The notes under the pieces: model-generated
Database searches by the model: none
What the model was told of the DNA's origin: nothing
What the model saw: only the letters and a program-made list of their open reading frames with translations
Translations under genes and position numbers: made by a program
Source of the DNA: Deltaproteobacteria bacterium
GTDB lineage: Bacteria; Desulfobacterota; Deferrimicrobia; Deferrimicrobiales; Deferrimicrobiaceae
Direction of reading: 5' to 3'
Length of the DNA: 15,099 nt
Assembly (NCBI GenBank): GCA_017889845.1
Contig: JAGGAJ010000021.1
Location: 1 to 15,099, forward strand
In this document: positions 1-9,145 of the stretch, piece by piece
Layout: every line of letters starts with the position of its first letter
Numbering within the stretch: position 1 is the first letter of the stretch

Positions 1-383
1 GTGCAGATGACGAACGGCACCTTGAACTGCTGGGCGACGGGCGCGGCCGCCGCGGTGACGGAGCTGGAGTAGCCGCCCGTGATGACGGGCACTTTTTCCC
101 GGGAGATCAGCTTCTCGACCCCCGAACGCCCGACGTCCGGCTTCCCGGTGTCGTCCTCGAAGAGCAGCTCGATCTTCCTCCCGTTCACCCCGCCCTTGGC
201 GTTGATCTCCTCGGCCGCCATTTCGAAGGATTTCTTCTCGATCTCGCCGAACTTCGCCTGCGCGCCGGTCAGGGGGAGCAGAACCCCCACCTTGATCGTT
301 TCCGCCGCCATGACGCCGCCGCACAGGGCGACGGACAGTGCGATGCCGGCAGCAGCGAGCAGTCCTCTACCGAACCGTTCCAT
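1..383 (-). CDS. Branched-chain amino acid ABC transporter substrate-binding protein, N-terminal part (partial)
   Basis: The gene is read on the minus strand from ATG at 383 and leaves the window at base 1, giving 127 visible residues. It opens with a Sec signal peptide: an N-terminal arginine, a hydrophobic stretch at about residues 8-24, and a likely cleavage site near VMAA (24-27). The mature start, TIKVGVLLPLTGAQAKFGE, followed by AAEEINAKGGVNGRKIELLFEDD and a later VPVITGGYSSSVT, is the hallmark of the periplasmic binding fold of the Leu/Ile/Val-binding family (Peripla_BP_6). Such proteins bind a small ligand in the periplasm and deliver it to a LivHMGF-type importer. Ligand specificity cannot be read from this part; related members bind urea, amides or aromatic acids. 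A GGAGG lies 7 bp before the ATG. The gene is divergent from the barrel lipoprotein gene. The permease and ATPase genes, if linked, lie outside the window. Confidence 0.9.
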   Translation of the reverse strand, partial: MERFGRGLLAAAGIALSVALCGGVMAAETIKVGVLLPLTGAQAKFGEIEKKSFEMAAEEINAKGGVNGRKIELLFEDDTGKPDVGRSGVEKLISREKVPVITGGYSSSVTAAAAPVAQQFKVPFVIC

Positions 384-547
384 GAGAAACCTCCGCAGGA
401 AAATTGCGCCCCGGGCGGCGGGGGCGACGGCCCCCTTCCGGACGCGCCGATGCAGTGTACCACGGGCCGCGGAGAATGGAACCGGGTTTTCGCCCTTTCC
501 ACCGCCCGGTTTGACTTTTCCGGCCCGCTATACTACCGTCGATCCCC

Positions 548-1924
548 ATGCGAAAGGCCCTCAACGCACCGCTTCCCGCGTTGGCCCTCTGCTTCCTGCT
601 GATGTCCCCCGGCTGTTCCGCGAAGCTGTCCAAGCAGACCCACCTCGGCGCCGCCGAACTCCTCGCCATCGGGGAAAAGAAGGCGGAGCAGAAGAAATAT
701 TCCGACGCGGCCGAGGCGTTCCAGCTCCTCATCGAGCGGTACCCGACCTCCCCCCTGGCCGCCCGCGCCCAGTTCGGGCTGGCGCAGAACCGGATGCTGG
801 ACGGGAGCGACGCGGAGGCGGAGGTGGCCTTCGACGACTTCCTGCGCCTGTATCCCGCCGACGCCAAGGTGCCGGACGCCCTCTTCCTGAAAGGCGAACT
901 GCTGGCACGGCAGGTGCTGGCGCCGGAGCGGGACCAGACGAAGACACGGGAGGCCGTCAAGGCGTACTCCCTGTTCCTCGAGAAGGAACCGTCCACCCCG
1001 CGCGCCGCGGAGGCAACCCGCAAGGTCCGGGACCTTCGCAACCGGCTGGCCCGGCACGAGGTGGCCGTGGTGTCGAACTACATGTCCCGGAAGCTGTACG
1101 AGAGCGCGGCGGCCAGGGCCCGCCGGGCGCTTGCGGAATTCCCGGACGTCCCGTCGACGCCCGCCCTGATGGCCCTGCTCGCGGAGGCCCTGGAGAAGGA
1201 AGGGCTGAAGGACGACGCCGCGGAGGCGAAAAAGGTCCTCGCGGAGAAATTTCCCGGATACGAGGGGGAGAAATGGTTCGCCGGTCTGCGCCTCTCCGGA
1301 GCGGACGATCCGGGGCCGTCGTATCGGGGCCGCAAGGGCCGGTACGAGGTCACCCTCCAGCCGCGGTACGGCGCTTCGAAGGACATCGACGGCAACGGAG
1401 GGTCGAAGCTCGCGCTCGACCCGGCACCCGGTTTCGGATTGGGGTTCGGCTACAACTTCACCAACAAGCTCGCCCTGCACCTGGACGGGTCCTGGGCCAG
1501 TTCGGACTACCAGGCAACGATCGCCACGACCGACACCGACGGGAAACCTACCGGCTCGACAACGGTCGGGGGAACCCTGGACACCGCCACGGTCGCCCTC
1601 AACCTGAGCTACTACATTCTGGACGGTCCGTTGACCCCCTTCCTCCTGGGCGGGATCGGCTGGGCGTTCGTGGACTCGAACATCCCTTCCGGCCCCCCCC
1701 AGGGCGTCTGCTGGTACGACCCCTGGTACGGCTACGTCTGCACGTCCTACCAGAACACATACACAAAGAGCTATTTCTCGTACAATCTGGGACTCGGCGC
1801 GCGGTGGGACGTGACGGCCGGCTTCTTCCTGCGCGGCAGCGTGGGGTGGCAATGGGTCGATCTCGGCCAGGCGGGAACCACGGACTTCATGGGCGGGCGG
1901 CTTGACCTAGGCTACATGTTCTGA
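548..1924 (+). CDS. Lipoprotein with BamD-like TPR domain fused to a C-terminal outer-membrane beta-barrel
   Basis: The product is 458 residues. Residues 1-23 form a lipoprotein signal ending in MSPGC; Cys23 is the likely lipidated residue, the lipobox is slightly atypical (Pro at -2), and Ser at +2 fits outer-membrane sorting. Residues about 35-238 are helical TPR repeats with the spacing of BamD/YfiO: KYSDAAEAFQLLIERYP, FDDFLRLYP, a LRNRLARHEVAVVSNYM stretch, and LAEFPDVP. Residues about 265-458 alternate polar and aromatic/hydrophobic positions in roughly eight strands and end in LGYMF, with the terminal Phe typical of barrels recognised by BAM. A long loop at 377-407 carries two Cys (388, 398) in an aromatic context. 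BamD itself has no barrel, so this is either a fusion or a TPR-barrel family that only resembles BamD. No good Shine-Dalgarno site precedes the ATG at 548, so the start is supported mainly by the signal peptide. Confidence 0.8.
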   Translation: MRKALNAPLPALALCFLLMSPGCSAKLSKQTHLGAAELLAIGEKKAEQKKYSDAAEAFQLLIERYPTSPLAARAQFGLAQNRMLDGSDAEAEVAFDDFLRLYPADAKVPDALFLKGELLARQVLAPERDQTKTREAVKAYSLFLEKEPSTPRAAEATRKVRDLRNRLARHEVAVVSNYMSRKLYESAAARARRALAEFPDVPSTPALMALLAEALEKEGLKDDAAEAKKVLAEKFPGYEGEKWFAGLRLSGADDPGPSYRGRKGRYEVTLQPRYGASKDIDGNGGSKLALDPAPGFGLGFGYNFTNKLALHLDGSWASSDYQATIATTDTDGKPTGSTTVGGTLDTATVALNLSYYILDGPLTPFLLGGIGWAFVDSNIPSGPPQGVCWYDPWYGYVCTSYQNTYTKSYFSYNLGLGARWDVTAGFFLRGSVGWQWVDLGQAGTTDFMGGRLDLGYMF

Positions 1925-1972
1925 CGGGGATACGGCCGGGGACCTGATCCAACAACAAAACGGGGGGACACC

Positions 1973-2023
1973 ATGCATCCATCGAGGAATGTCGCCGTAG
2001 TCGTCGGCGCCATGGCGCGATGA
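1973..2023 (+). CDS. Possible 16-codon leader ORF coupled to the TPR gene
   Basis: ATG at 1973 follows a G-rich ribosome-binding-like tract (six G at 1962-1967, four bases before the start after one A). It reads 16 codons (MHPSRNVAVVVGAMAR) to TGA at 2021-2023, which overlaps the next ATG as ATGA. The TPR gene has no Shine-Dalgarno site of its own, so ribosomes finishing this mini-ORF could restart there. Two other readings are possible: the peptide is untranslated, or it is the true N-terminus of the TPR protein displaced by a frameshift or sequencing error (VAVVVGAMA has a signal-peptide flavour). The evidence is positional only. Confidence 0.35.
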   Translation: MHPSRNVAVVVGAMAR

Positions 2024-2736
2024 GCCGGGAACTGGCGGCGCTGATCCGGATGGGGAAGAGCGCGTATGGGGAGATGGACTTCCTCCGTGCCGAGCGGCTG
2101 CTCCGGGAGGCCGTCGCCGGGGGGGCGAAGTACGCCGACATATACTACACCCTCGGCCTGATCGAGCACCAGCGGGGGAACTTCCGGCTGGCGGTGGAGC
2201 GGTTCGGGGAGGCGGTCGCGGCCAACCCGGACTACACCGAGGCCCTCCTGTCCCTCTCCATCACACTGAACGACATGGGGCGGTACGAGGAGGCGAGGTC
2301 CGCATACGGAAAGGCGGCCGACGTCCTCTCCCGGGACGGGGCCCAGCCCCAGGAGAACATGTTCCGGGGCCGGATCGCGAACCTGCACAAGGAACTGGGG
2401 GAACTGTACCTGGCCCTGGGACAGTTCGACCGGGCGATCACCGAATTCCGCGAGGCCATCGCGGTCGCCCCCTGGTATCCCGACATCCGGATCCGCCTGG
2501 TGGTCGCGTTGCGGGAGGCAGGACGGCCCGAGGAGGCGATGTCGGAGGTGGACGCCTATCTTGCGGTGTCCCCGGGCAGCGCGCCGGCGCTTCTACAAAA
2601 AGGGATACTCCACTTCCTGTCGGGGGACCGGTCCTTGGCGCGCCGGTCCTGGGAGGAGGCCCTCTACCGGGAGCCGCTCAACCGGATCGTCCAGGTGTAC
2701 CTGAACACGCTCGATCGGGGAACGGGAGAAGGCTAA
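2020..2736 (+). CDS. Tetratricopeptide-repeat protein
   Basis: The product is 238 residues and almost entirely TPR. About six helix-pair repeats lie near residues 5-39, 41-74, 75-105, 120-153, 155-187 and 189-222. Clear signatures include YYTLGLIEHQRGNFRLAVERF, then EALLSLSITLNDMGRYEEA and ELGELYLALGQFDRAITEF. TPRs are protein-protein scaffolds, and there is no enzyme domain. No signal peptide or membrane segment is visible from this start, so a cytoplasmic site is the default. ATG at 2020 lacks a Shine-Dalgarno site and overlaps the stop of a 16-codon ORF; Met11 (2050) is an alternative start. It lies 95 bp after the barrel lipoprotein gene on the same strand, so cotranscription and a shared role in envelope assembly are plausible but inferred. 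A hairpin separates it from convergent alaS. Confidence 0.85.
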   Translation: MSRELAALIRMGKSAYGEMDFLRAERLLREAVAGGAKYADIYYTLGLIEHQRGNFRLAVERFGEAVAANPDYTEALLSLSITLNDMGRYEEARSAYGKAADVLSRDGAQPQENMFRGRIANLHKELGELYLALGQFDRAITEFREAIAVAPWYPDIRIRLVVALREAGRPEEAMSEVDAYLAVSPGSAPALLQKGILHFLSGDRSLARRSWEEALYREPLNRIVQVYLNTLDRGTGEG

Positions 2737-2737
2737 A

Positions 2738-2755
2738 CCGGCGCCTCGACGCCGG
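2738..2755. terminator. Hairpin between convergent TPR gene and alaS
   Basis: A perfect 6-bp stem, CCGGCG (2738-2743) and CGCCGG (2750-2755), encloses a six-base loop. It occupies nearly all of the 22-bp gap between two converging stop codons, the expected place for a bidirectional terminator. There is no U-run on either strand, so intrinsic termination would be weak; the position is the main support. Confidence 0.4.
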
Positions 2756-2758
2756 GTG

Positions 2759-5389
<2,631 letters not shown>

Positions 5390-5914
5390 TCAGTCGTCTC
5401 CTTCGGGAGTGTCGGAAGCCAGGCGTCCGACGGCCGCCCGGCAAACCTCCGGGGGAAACCCCCGCCCCGCGAGGAAGCGGTACGCTTTCGCGGCGTTCTC
5501 CCTTCCCGGGGGGATACCCCCCCGGAACCGTTTCCGCAGGGCCGCGGCGGCGGCCGCGGCCACGGCGGCCGCGGGCGAGACCTCCCGCAGCACCGCTTCC
5601 ACCATGCCCCGGGGGAACCGTCTCGCCGCGAGGTTCCGCGCGATCTTCGCCGGCCCGTACCGGCGTCCTTCCTGCCAGCTCCCGGCCAGCTGGCGGCACA
5701 GCGCCGCGTCGTCCAGGAGCCCCAGCTCCCGCAGCCGTGCGACGGTCCCGGCGACCACCGGCTCCGGGACCCCCTTCCCCGCCAGGCGAATCGCCATCTC
5801 CCCCTCGCTGAGAGGCCGCCGTGCGAGCATCCGCACGGCCAGGTCCAGCGGTTTTCCGGGGGGCGGCGGGACCCCTCCTCCCTCAGCTCTCCTTCGGGGG
5901 TCCGGCCTTGTCAA
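5390..5914 (-). CDS. recX: Regulatory protein RecX
   Basis: RecX binds RecA filaments and tunes recombinase activity. The product is about 174 residues, in the usual size range, and mostly helical three-helix repeats. Family landmarks are ALxxLARRPLSEGEM-type sequence at 25-40, a LRELGLLDDAALCRQL block (61-76), RRYGPAKIARNLAARRF (84-100), and a final repeat RFLAGRGFPPEVCRAAV (146-162). An alanine-only run at 118-125 is low complexity. The start is uncertain. TTG at 5914 overlaps the end of pilT by 32 bp and adds a Pro/Arg-rich 24-residue lead. Other in-frame options are GTG or ATG just before MLARRP (near 5833 and 5827), which would clip the first conserved helix. A strong GGAGGAGGGG at the pilT stop has no ATG or GTG at proper distance in frame. 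It is separated from recA only by pilT, so coexpression with RecA is expected. Confidence 0.88.
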   Translation of the reverse strand: MTRPDPRRRAEGGGVPPPPGKPLDLAVRMLARRPLSEGEMAIRLAGKGVPEPVVAGTVARLRELGLLDDAALCRQLAGSWQEGRRYGPAKIARNLAARRFPRGMVEAVLREVSPAAAVAAAAAAALRKRFRGGIPPGRENAAKAYRFLAGRGFPPEVCRAAVGRLASDTPEGDD

Positions 5915-7010
5915 AGTCGTCCCAGGTCAGGTCCGATGTCGAGGAGATCCCGCGGACGCGGAGCGCGAAGTCGTCGGGGTTGCTCGCCTGCCGGAGCGCC
6001 TCGTCGAGGGAGATGAGGTTCTCCTTCAGGAGCGACATGAGGGACTGGTCGAACGTCTGCATCCCGTAGCTCACGAATCCCTGGGCGATCGCCTCCCGTA
6101 TCTTCCGGGTCTTGTCCTTGTCCTCGATGTACTCCCGGACGCGGGCGGTGTTCAGCAGGACTTCCGCCGCGGGGACTCTCCCCTGCCCGTCGGCCCGGGG
6201 CACCAGCCGCTGCGAGACGACCGCCCTCAGGACGGAGGCGAGCTGCAGGCGGATCTGCTTCTGCTGGAAGGGGGGGAAGGACGCGACGATCCGGTTGATC
6301 GTCTCGGCCGCGTCGAGGGTGTGCAGCGTGGACAGGACGAGGTGGCCGGTCTCCGCCGCGGTGATCGCCGTCTCGATCGTGTCCAGGTCGCGCATCTCCC
6401 CTACCAGGATGACGTCCGGATCCTGCCGGAGGGCGCTCTTCAGCGCGTCCGCGAAGGAGGAGGTGTCCACGCCGAGCTCGCGCTGGTTGATGATGCTCTT
6501 GTTGTCCCGCAGCAGGAACTCGATCGGGTCCTCGATCGTCATGACGTGGCAGCTCCGGCGGGTGTTGATGAACTGCACCATGGCGGCGAGGGTGGTCGAC
6601 TTGCCGCACCCCGTCGTCCCGGTGCACAGGATCATCCCGCGCTCCTCCAGCGCGACCTTCTCCAGCACCTTTGGGAGGTGGAGGTCCTCGAAGGTCTTCA
6701 CGCCGACGGGCACGATCCGCAGCACGATGCCGATCGTCCCGCGCTGCTGGAAGACGTTGACGCGGAACCGCCCCAGCCCCTGGACGCTGTAGGCGCAGTC
6801 CAGCTCGTGGTGCCGCTCGAAGCGGTCCTGCTGCCCTTCCCGGAAGATGAGCCGGGTCATCGCCTCCAGGTCCTCGGTCTTGAGCGGGTCCGGGACCTTG
6901 AGGGGCACGAGTTTCCCGTTGATCCGGAAGATGGGGGGGAGCCCCACCTTGAGGTGGACGTCCGAGGCGCCGTGCTTGGAGGCCACCTTCAGGATGTCGT
7001 TCAGCTCCAA
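5883..7010 (-). CDS. pilT: Type IV pilus retraction ATPase, PilT/PilU family
   Basis: This is a hexameric cytoplasmic ATPase that drives pilus retraction and twitching. The product has 375 residues from the TTG at 7010, starting ELNDILKVASKHGASDVHLKVG as PilT proteins do. The N-terminal PAS-like domain runs to about 85. Arginine-rich RFRVNVFQQRG follows at 81-91. Walker A is GTTGCGKST (131-139; GPTGSGKST is usual, but the GxxxxGKS pattern holds). The Asp box is MTIEDPIEFL, Walker B is DPDVILVGEMRD (197-208, Glu205), and the His box is HLVLSTLHT (223-231). The C-terminal GMQTFDQSL and NPDDFALRVRG resemble PilU or deltaproteobacterial PilT more than classic PilT with AIRNLIRE. TTG 7010 has AAGGAG nine bases upstream and lies 4 bp past the recA stop. 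A GTG at 7043 would add 11 residues and overlap recA by 29 bp, but has poor spacing. No other pilus gene is in the window. Confidence 0.93.
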   Translation of the reverse strand: MELNDILKVASKHGASDVHLKVGLPPIFRINGKLVPLKVPDPLKTEDLEAMTRLIFREGQQDRFERHHELDCAYSVQGLGRFRVNVFQQRGTIGIVLRIVPVGVKTFEDLHLPKVLEKVALEERGMILCTGTTGCGKSTTLAAMVQFINTRRSCHVMTIEDPIEFLLRDNKSIINQRELGVDTSSFADALKSALRQDPDVILVGEMRDLDTIETAITAAETGHLVLSTLHTLDAAETINRIVASFPPFQQKQIRLQLASVLRAVVSQRLVPRADGQGRVPAAEVLLNTARVREYIEDKDKTRKIREAIAQGFVSYGMQTFDQSLMSLLKENLISLDEALRQASNPDDFALRVRGISSTSDLTWDDFDKAGPPKES

Positions 7011-7014
7011 GGCA

Positions 7015-8043
7015 TCACGCTCCTTCCGCCGCGGGTTTGCCACCCTCCCCGATCCCGTACCGGGCCAGGATCTTCTTCGACAGGGCGGCAGCCATCTCCG
7101 GGTGCTCCTTCAGGAACACGCGGGCGTTCTCCCGGCCCTGCCCGATCCGCTCGCCGTCGACAGAGTACCACGCGCCGCTCTTCTCCACGATGTCGAGCTC
7201 CGCCCCCAGGTCGAGGATGTCCCCCTCCCGGGAGATTCCCTCCCCGTAGAGGATGTCGAACTCCGCCTCGCGGAAAGGGGGGGCGAGCTTGTTCTTGACC
7301 ACCTTGACCCGCGTACGGCCCCCGATGACATCGTCGTCCTTCTTGATCTGGGCGATCCGCCGGATGTCCATCCGCACGGAGGCGTAGAACTTCAGGGCGT
7401 TTCCGCCCGTGGTGGTTTCCGGATTGCCGAACATGACGCCGATCTTCTGGCGGATCTGGTTGATGAAGATGACGGATGTCTGGGACTTGCTGATCGTGCC
7501 GGTGAGCTTGCGCAGGGCCTGGGACATCAGCCGCGCCTGCAGCCCCATGTGGGCGTCCCCCATCTCCCCCTCGATCTCCGCCTTGGGGACGAGGGCGGCG
7601 ACGGAGTCGACCACCAGGACGTCCAGGGCGCCGCTGCGGACGAGCATCTCCGCGATCTCCAGCGCCTGTTCCCCCGTATCAGGCTGGGAGATGAGGAGAT
7701 CCTCGGTGGAGATCCCGAGCTTCCGTGCGTACGCCAGGTCGAGGGCGTGCTCCGCGTCGACGAAGCCGGCGATCCCGCCCGTCTTCTGGGCCTCCGCGAT
7801 GATGTGGAGGGCCAGGGTGGTCTTCCCGGAGGATTCCGGCCCGAAGATCTCCGTCACCCGTCCCCTCGGGATCCCGCCGATGCCGAGAGCCGCGTCCAGG
7901 GAGATCGCCCCGGTGGAGATGACGGGGACGTCCTTGGCCGGGGTGTCCGCCCCCAGCCGCATGATGGCGCCCTTCCCGTAATTCTTCTCGATGGCCGCGA
8001 CGGCCATGTCGAGGGCCTTGCGGCGGCTTGCGTCCTGGCTCAT
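7015..8043 (-). CDS. recA: Recombinase RecA
   Basis: RecA forms ATP-dependent filaments on single-stranded DNA, promotes strand exchange and triggers LexA self-cleavage. The product is 342 residues, full length and free of inteins. Walker A is GPESSGKTT (68-76), followed by the catalytic Glu98 in FVDAEHALD. Walker B is DVLVVDSVAAL (141-151), the L1 region is EGEMGDAHMGLQARLMSQALRK cut at 158-179, and the L2 region with NQIRQKIGVMFGNPETTTGG spans 195-214. The C-terminal domain includes KSGAWYSV and GQGRENA. ATG at 8043 has AAGGAG eight bases upstream, inside the end of thpR. The start overlaps the thpR stop as ATGA, so translation is probably coupled. I saw no E. coli-type (CTG-N10-CAG) or Gram-positive-type LexA box before recA or before the first gene of the operon; SOS control here is therefore not evident from sequence. 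Confidence 0.98.
   Translation of the reverse strand: MSQDASRRKALDMAVAAIEKNYGKGAIMRLGADTPAKDVPVISTGAISLDAALGIGGIPRGRVTEIFGPESSGKTTLALHIIAEAQKTGGIAGFVDAEHALDLAYARKLGISTEDLLISQPDTGEQALEIAEMLVRSGALDVLVVDSVAALVPKAEIEGEMGDAHMGLQARLMSQALRKLTGTISKSQTSVIFINQIRQKIGVMFGNPETTTGGNALKFYASVRMDIRRIAQIKKDDDVIGGRTRVKVVKNKLAPPFREAEFDILYGEGISREGDILDLGAELDIVEKSGAWYSVDGERIGQGRENARVFLKEHPEMAAALSKKILARYGIGEGGKPAAEGA
7020..7025 (-). promoter_or_regulatory. Shine-Dalgarno site choosing the TTG start of pilT
   Basis: AAGGAG on the minus strand, nine bases before TTG 7010, lies inside the last codons of recA. The competing GTG at 7043 has GGGGAGG only about one base away, too close to be efficient. The conserved PilT N-terminus also begins at the TTG. 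Confidence 0.5.
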
Positions 8044-8639
8044 GGCGATCTCTCCTTGTTTTCCCGCCACGCCCGCGCCCCGCCCGACAGCAGGAAGTCG
8101 CGCACGACGGTGTAGACCGCCCCCCCGGGGGAGAGGCGGGATTCGTAGAGCGTGATCTTCGGAACGGGCACCTCGCCGAAGCGCCGGCCGGAGAGGGCCC
8201 GGAGGAACCGGTCGCCCCACGCGGGAGGCAGCACCCCGCGGGCGCGCCCGACCGTTATGTGGGGGTGGAACGGACGATCCTCCCGGGGAAACCCGGCCCC
8301 CGAAAGTGCGTTCTCCATATTCTCTTGCAACTCCCTTACCAATTCAAGCGGTTCCCGGAGGCCGACCCAGAGGACCCTGGGATTCCGCGTGCCGGGGAAC
8401 AATCCCGCTCCCTCCGCCTCCAGCCCGAACGGGGGGAAGTTGGCCGCGACTCCCGCCAGGGCGTCCGCGACGGCCCCCACCCGGTTCGGAGAGGTTTCCC
8501 CGAGGAATTTCAGGGTGACGTGAAGGTTCCCCGGGGCCACCCAGGAAACGGGGGCCGGATCGGCACGGAGCGTCGCCACCGCCGCCGCGACGGCGGCCCG
8601 GCACACCGAAGTCAGAGCGATCCCGGTGAACAGCCGCAC
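8040..8639 (-). CDS. thpR: RNA 2',3'-cyclic phosphodiesterase (2H family, LigT/ThpR)
   Basis: Members of this 2H phosphoesterase family hydrolyse 2',3'-cyclic phosphate RNA ends to 2'-phosphate and can also ligate RNA halves in vitro. The 199-residue product starts RLFTGIAL and has both catalytic HxTx motifs: HVTL at residues 40-43 and HITV at 127-130, with the typical neighbours LHVTLKFLGE and FHPHITVGRAR. FPGTRNPRVLWVGL (81-94) matches the conserved core between them. The start is GTG at 8639, with GGAGGGG six bases upstream. Longer in-frame readings run into cinA in the wrong frame and lack family similarity. It overlaps cinA by 28 bp upstream and recA by 4 bp (ATGA) downstream. The physiological substrate in bacteria is not settled. 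Confidence 0.93.
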   Translation of the reverse strand: MRLFTGIALTSVCRAAVAAAVATLRADPAPVSWVAPGNLHVTLKFLGETSPNRVGAVADALAGVAANFPPFGLEAEGAGLFPGTRNPRVLWVGLREPLELVRELQENMENALSGAGFPREDRPFHPHITVGRARGVLPPAWGDRFLRALSGRRFGEVPVPKITLYESRLSPGGAVYTVVRDFLLSGGARAWRENKERSP

Positions 8640-9145
8640 CGCTGCCCCTCCCTCCCTTCGGAAAGCAGGGATACGGCGGCCTCCAGGGCCGCCCGGACCG
8701 TCGCGCGGCGGACCTCTCCCCGGTCTCCCCCGAACCGGTGCCGGTGCGCCCGCCGGACCCCTCGTCGGTCCGCCACGGCTACCCACACCGTGCCCACCGG
8801 CTTCCCCCTCGTGCCGCCGCCCGGCCCCGCCACCCCCGTGGTCGCGATCGCGACGTCCGCGCCGATCCGGTCCAGGACCCCCTCGGCCATCGCGAGTGCG
8901 ACCGCCCCGCTCACCGCCCCGTGGGCGGCGACGAGGGCGGGCGGGACCCCGAGGGCGGAGGCCTTCACGTCGTTGTGATACGCCACCAATCCCCCGAGGA
9001 AGTAGCGGGAACTCCCGGGGACGTCGGTGATCGCCCCCGCCAGGAGTCCCCCCGTGCACGACTCCGCAACGGCCAAGGTCTTCCCCGAGGCGAGGAGAAG
9101 CTCCCCCAGCCTGCCGGAGCGCCCGCGGGTCACCCGGTCAGCCAT
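8612..9145 (-). CDS. pncC: Nicotinamide-nucleotide amidohydrolase (PncC/CinA C-terminal family)
   Basis: The enzyme deamidates nicotinamide mononucleotide to nicotinate mononucleotide, feeding NAD recycling. The product is 177 residues and contains only the CinA C-terminal domain; the N-terminal MoCF-like domain of full CinA is absent. Signature elements are TLAVAESCTGGLLAGAITDVPGSS split at 23-46, with Ser29 in the AESCTGG motif the expected nucleophile. They continue with YFLGGLVAYHNDVKASALGV (48-67), HGAVS (75-79), and ATTGVAGPGGGTRGKPVGTVW (101-121). ATG at 9145 follows GGGGGA with five bases between. It overlaps the end of pgpA by 16 bp and the start of thpR by 28 bp. Linkage of cinA to recA is common in bacteria. 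Standalone forms like this are named pncC or simply cinA-like; the activity is inferred from the family. Confidence 0.93.
   Translation of the reverse strand: MADRVTRGRSGRLGELLLASGKTLAVAESCTGGLLAGAITDVPGSSRYFLGGLVAYHNDVKASALGVPPALVAAHGAVSGAVALAMAEGVLDRIGADVAIATTGVAGPGGGTRGKPVGTVWVAVADRRGVRRAHRHRFGGDRGEVRRATVRAALEAAVSLLSEGREGQRCGCSPGSL

Noticed and set aside
454..482. Minus-strand TACACT as a -10 box for the binding-protein gene
   Set aside because: No acceptable -35 sequence is found 16-18 bp upstream of it; the match rests on one hexamer.
511..534. TTGACT followed by TATACT before the lipoprotein gene
   Set aside because: The spacer is only 12 bp, too short for a sigma70 promoter, and the start point would leave almost no leader before ATG 548.
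79..1905. A 608-codon plus-strand reading frame overlapping the lipoprotein gene and the binding-protein gene
   Set aside because: Its translation is Arg/Pro/Gly-rich without domains, and it lies out of frame over two genes with clear families. GC-rich DNA keeps such shadow frames open.
5518..5580. Alanine-coding GCC/GCG run in recX as a repeat element
   Set aside because: It is a short codon-level low-complexity tract within a helical protein, not a dispersed or tandem DNA repeat.
5740..5830. Shorter RecX starting at the ATG before MLARRP
   Set aside because: It would remove part of the first conserved helix (LDLAVRM); the TTG at 5914, though with weak ribosome site, keeps the domain whole.
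7015..8220. RecA with a long N-terminal extension to 8220
   Set aside because: The extra residues are Arg/Pro-rich with no homology and overlap thpR; ATG 8043 has a good ribosome site and gives the standard RecA N-terminus.
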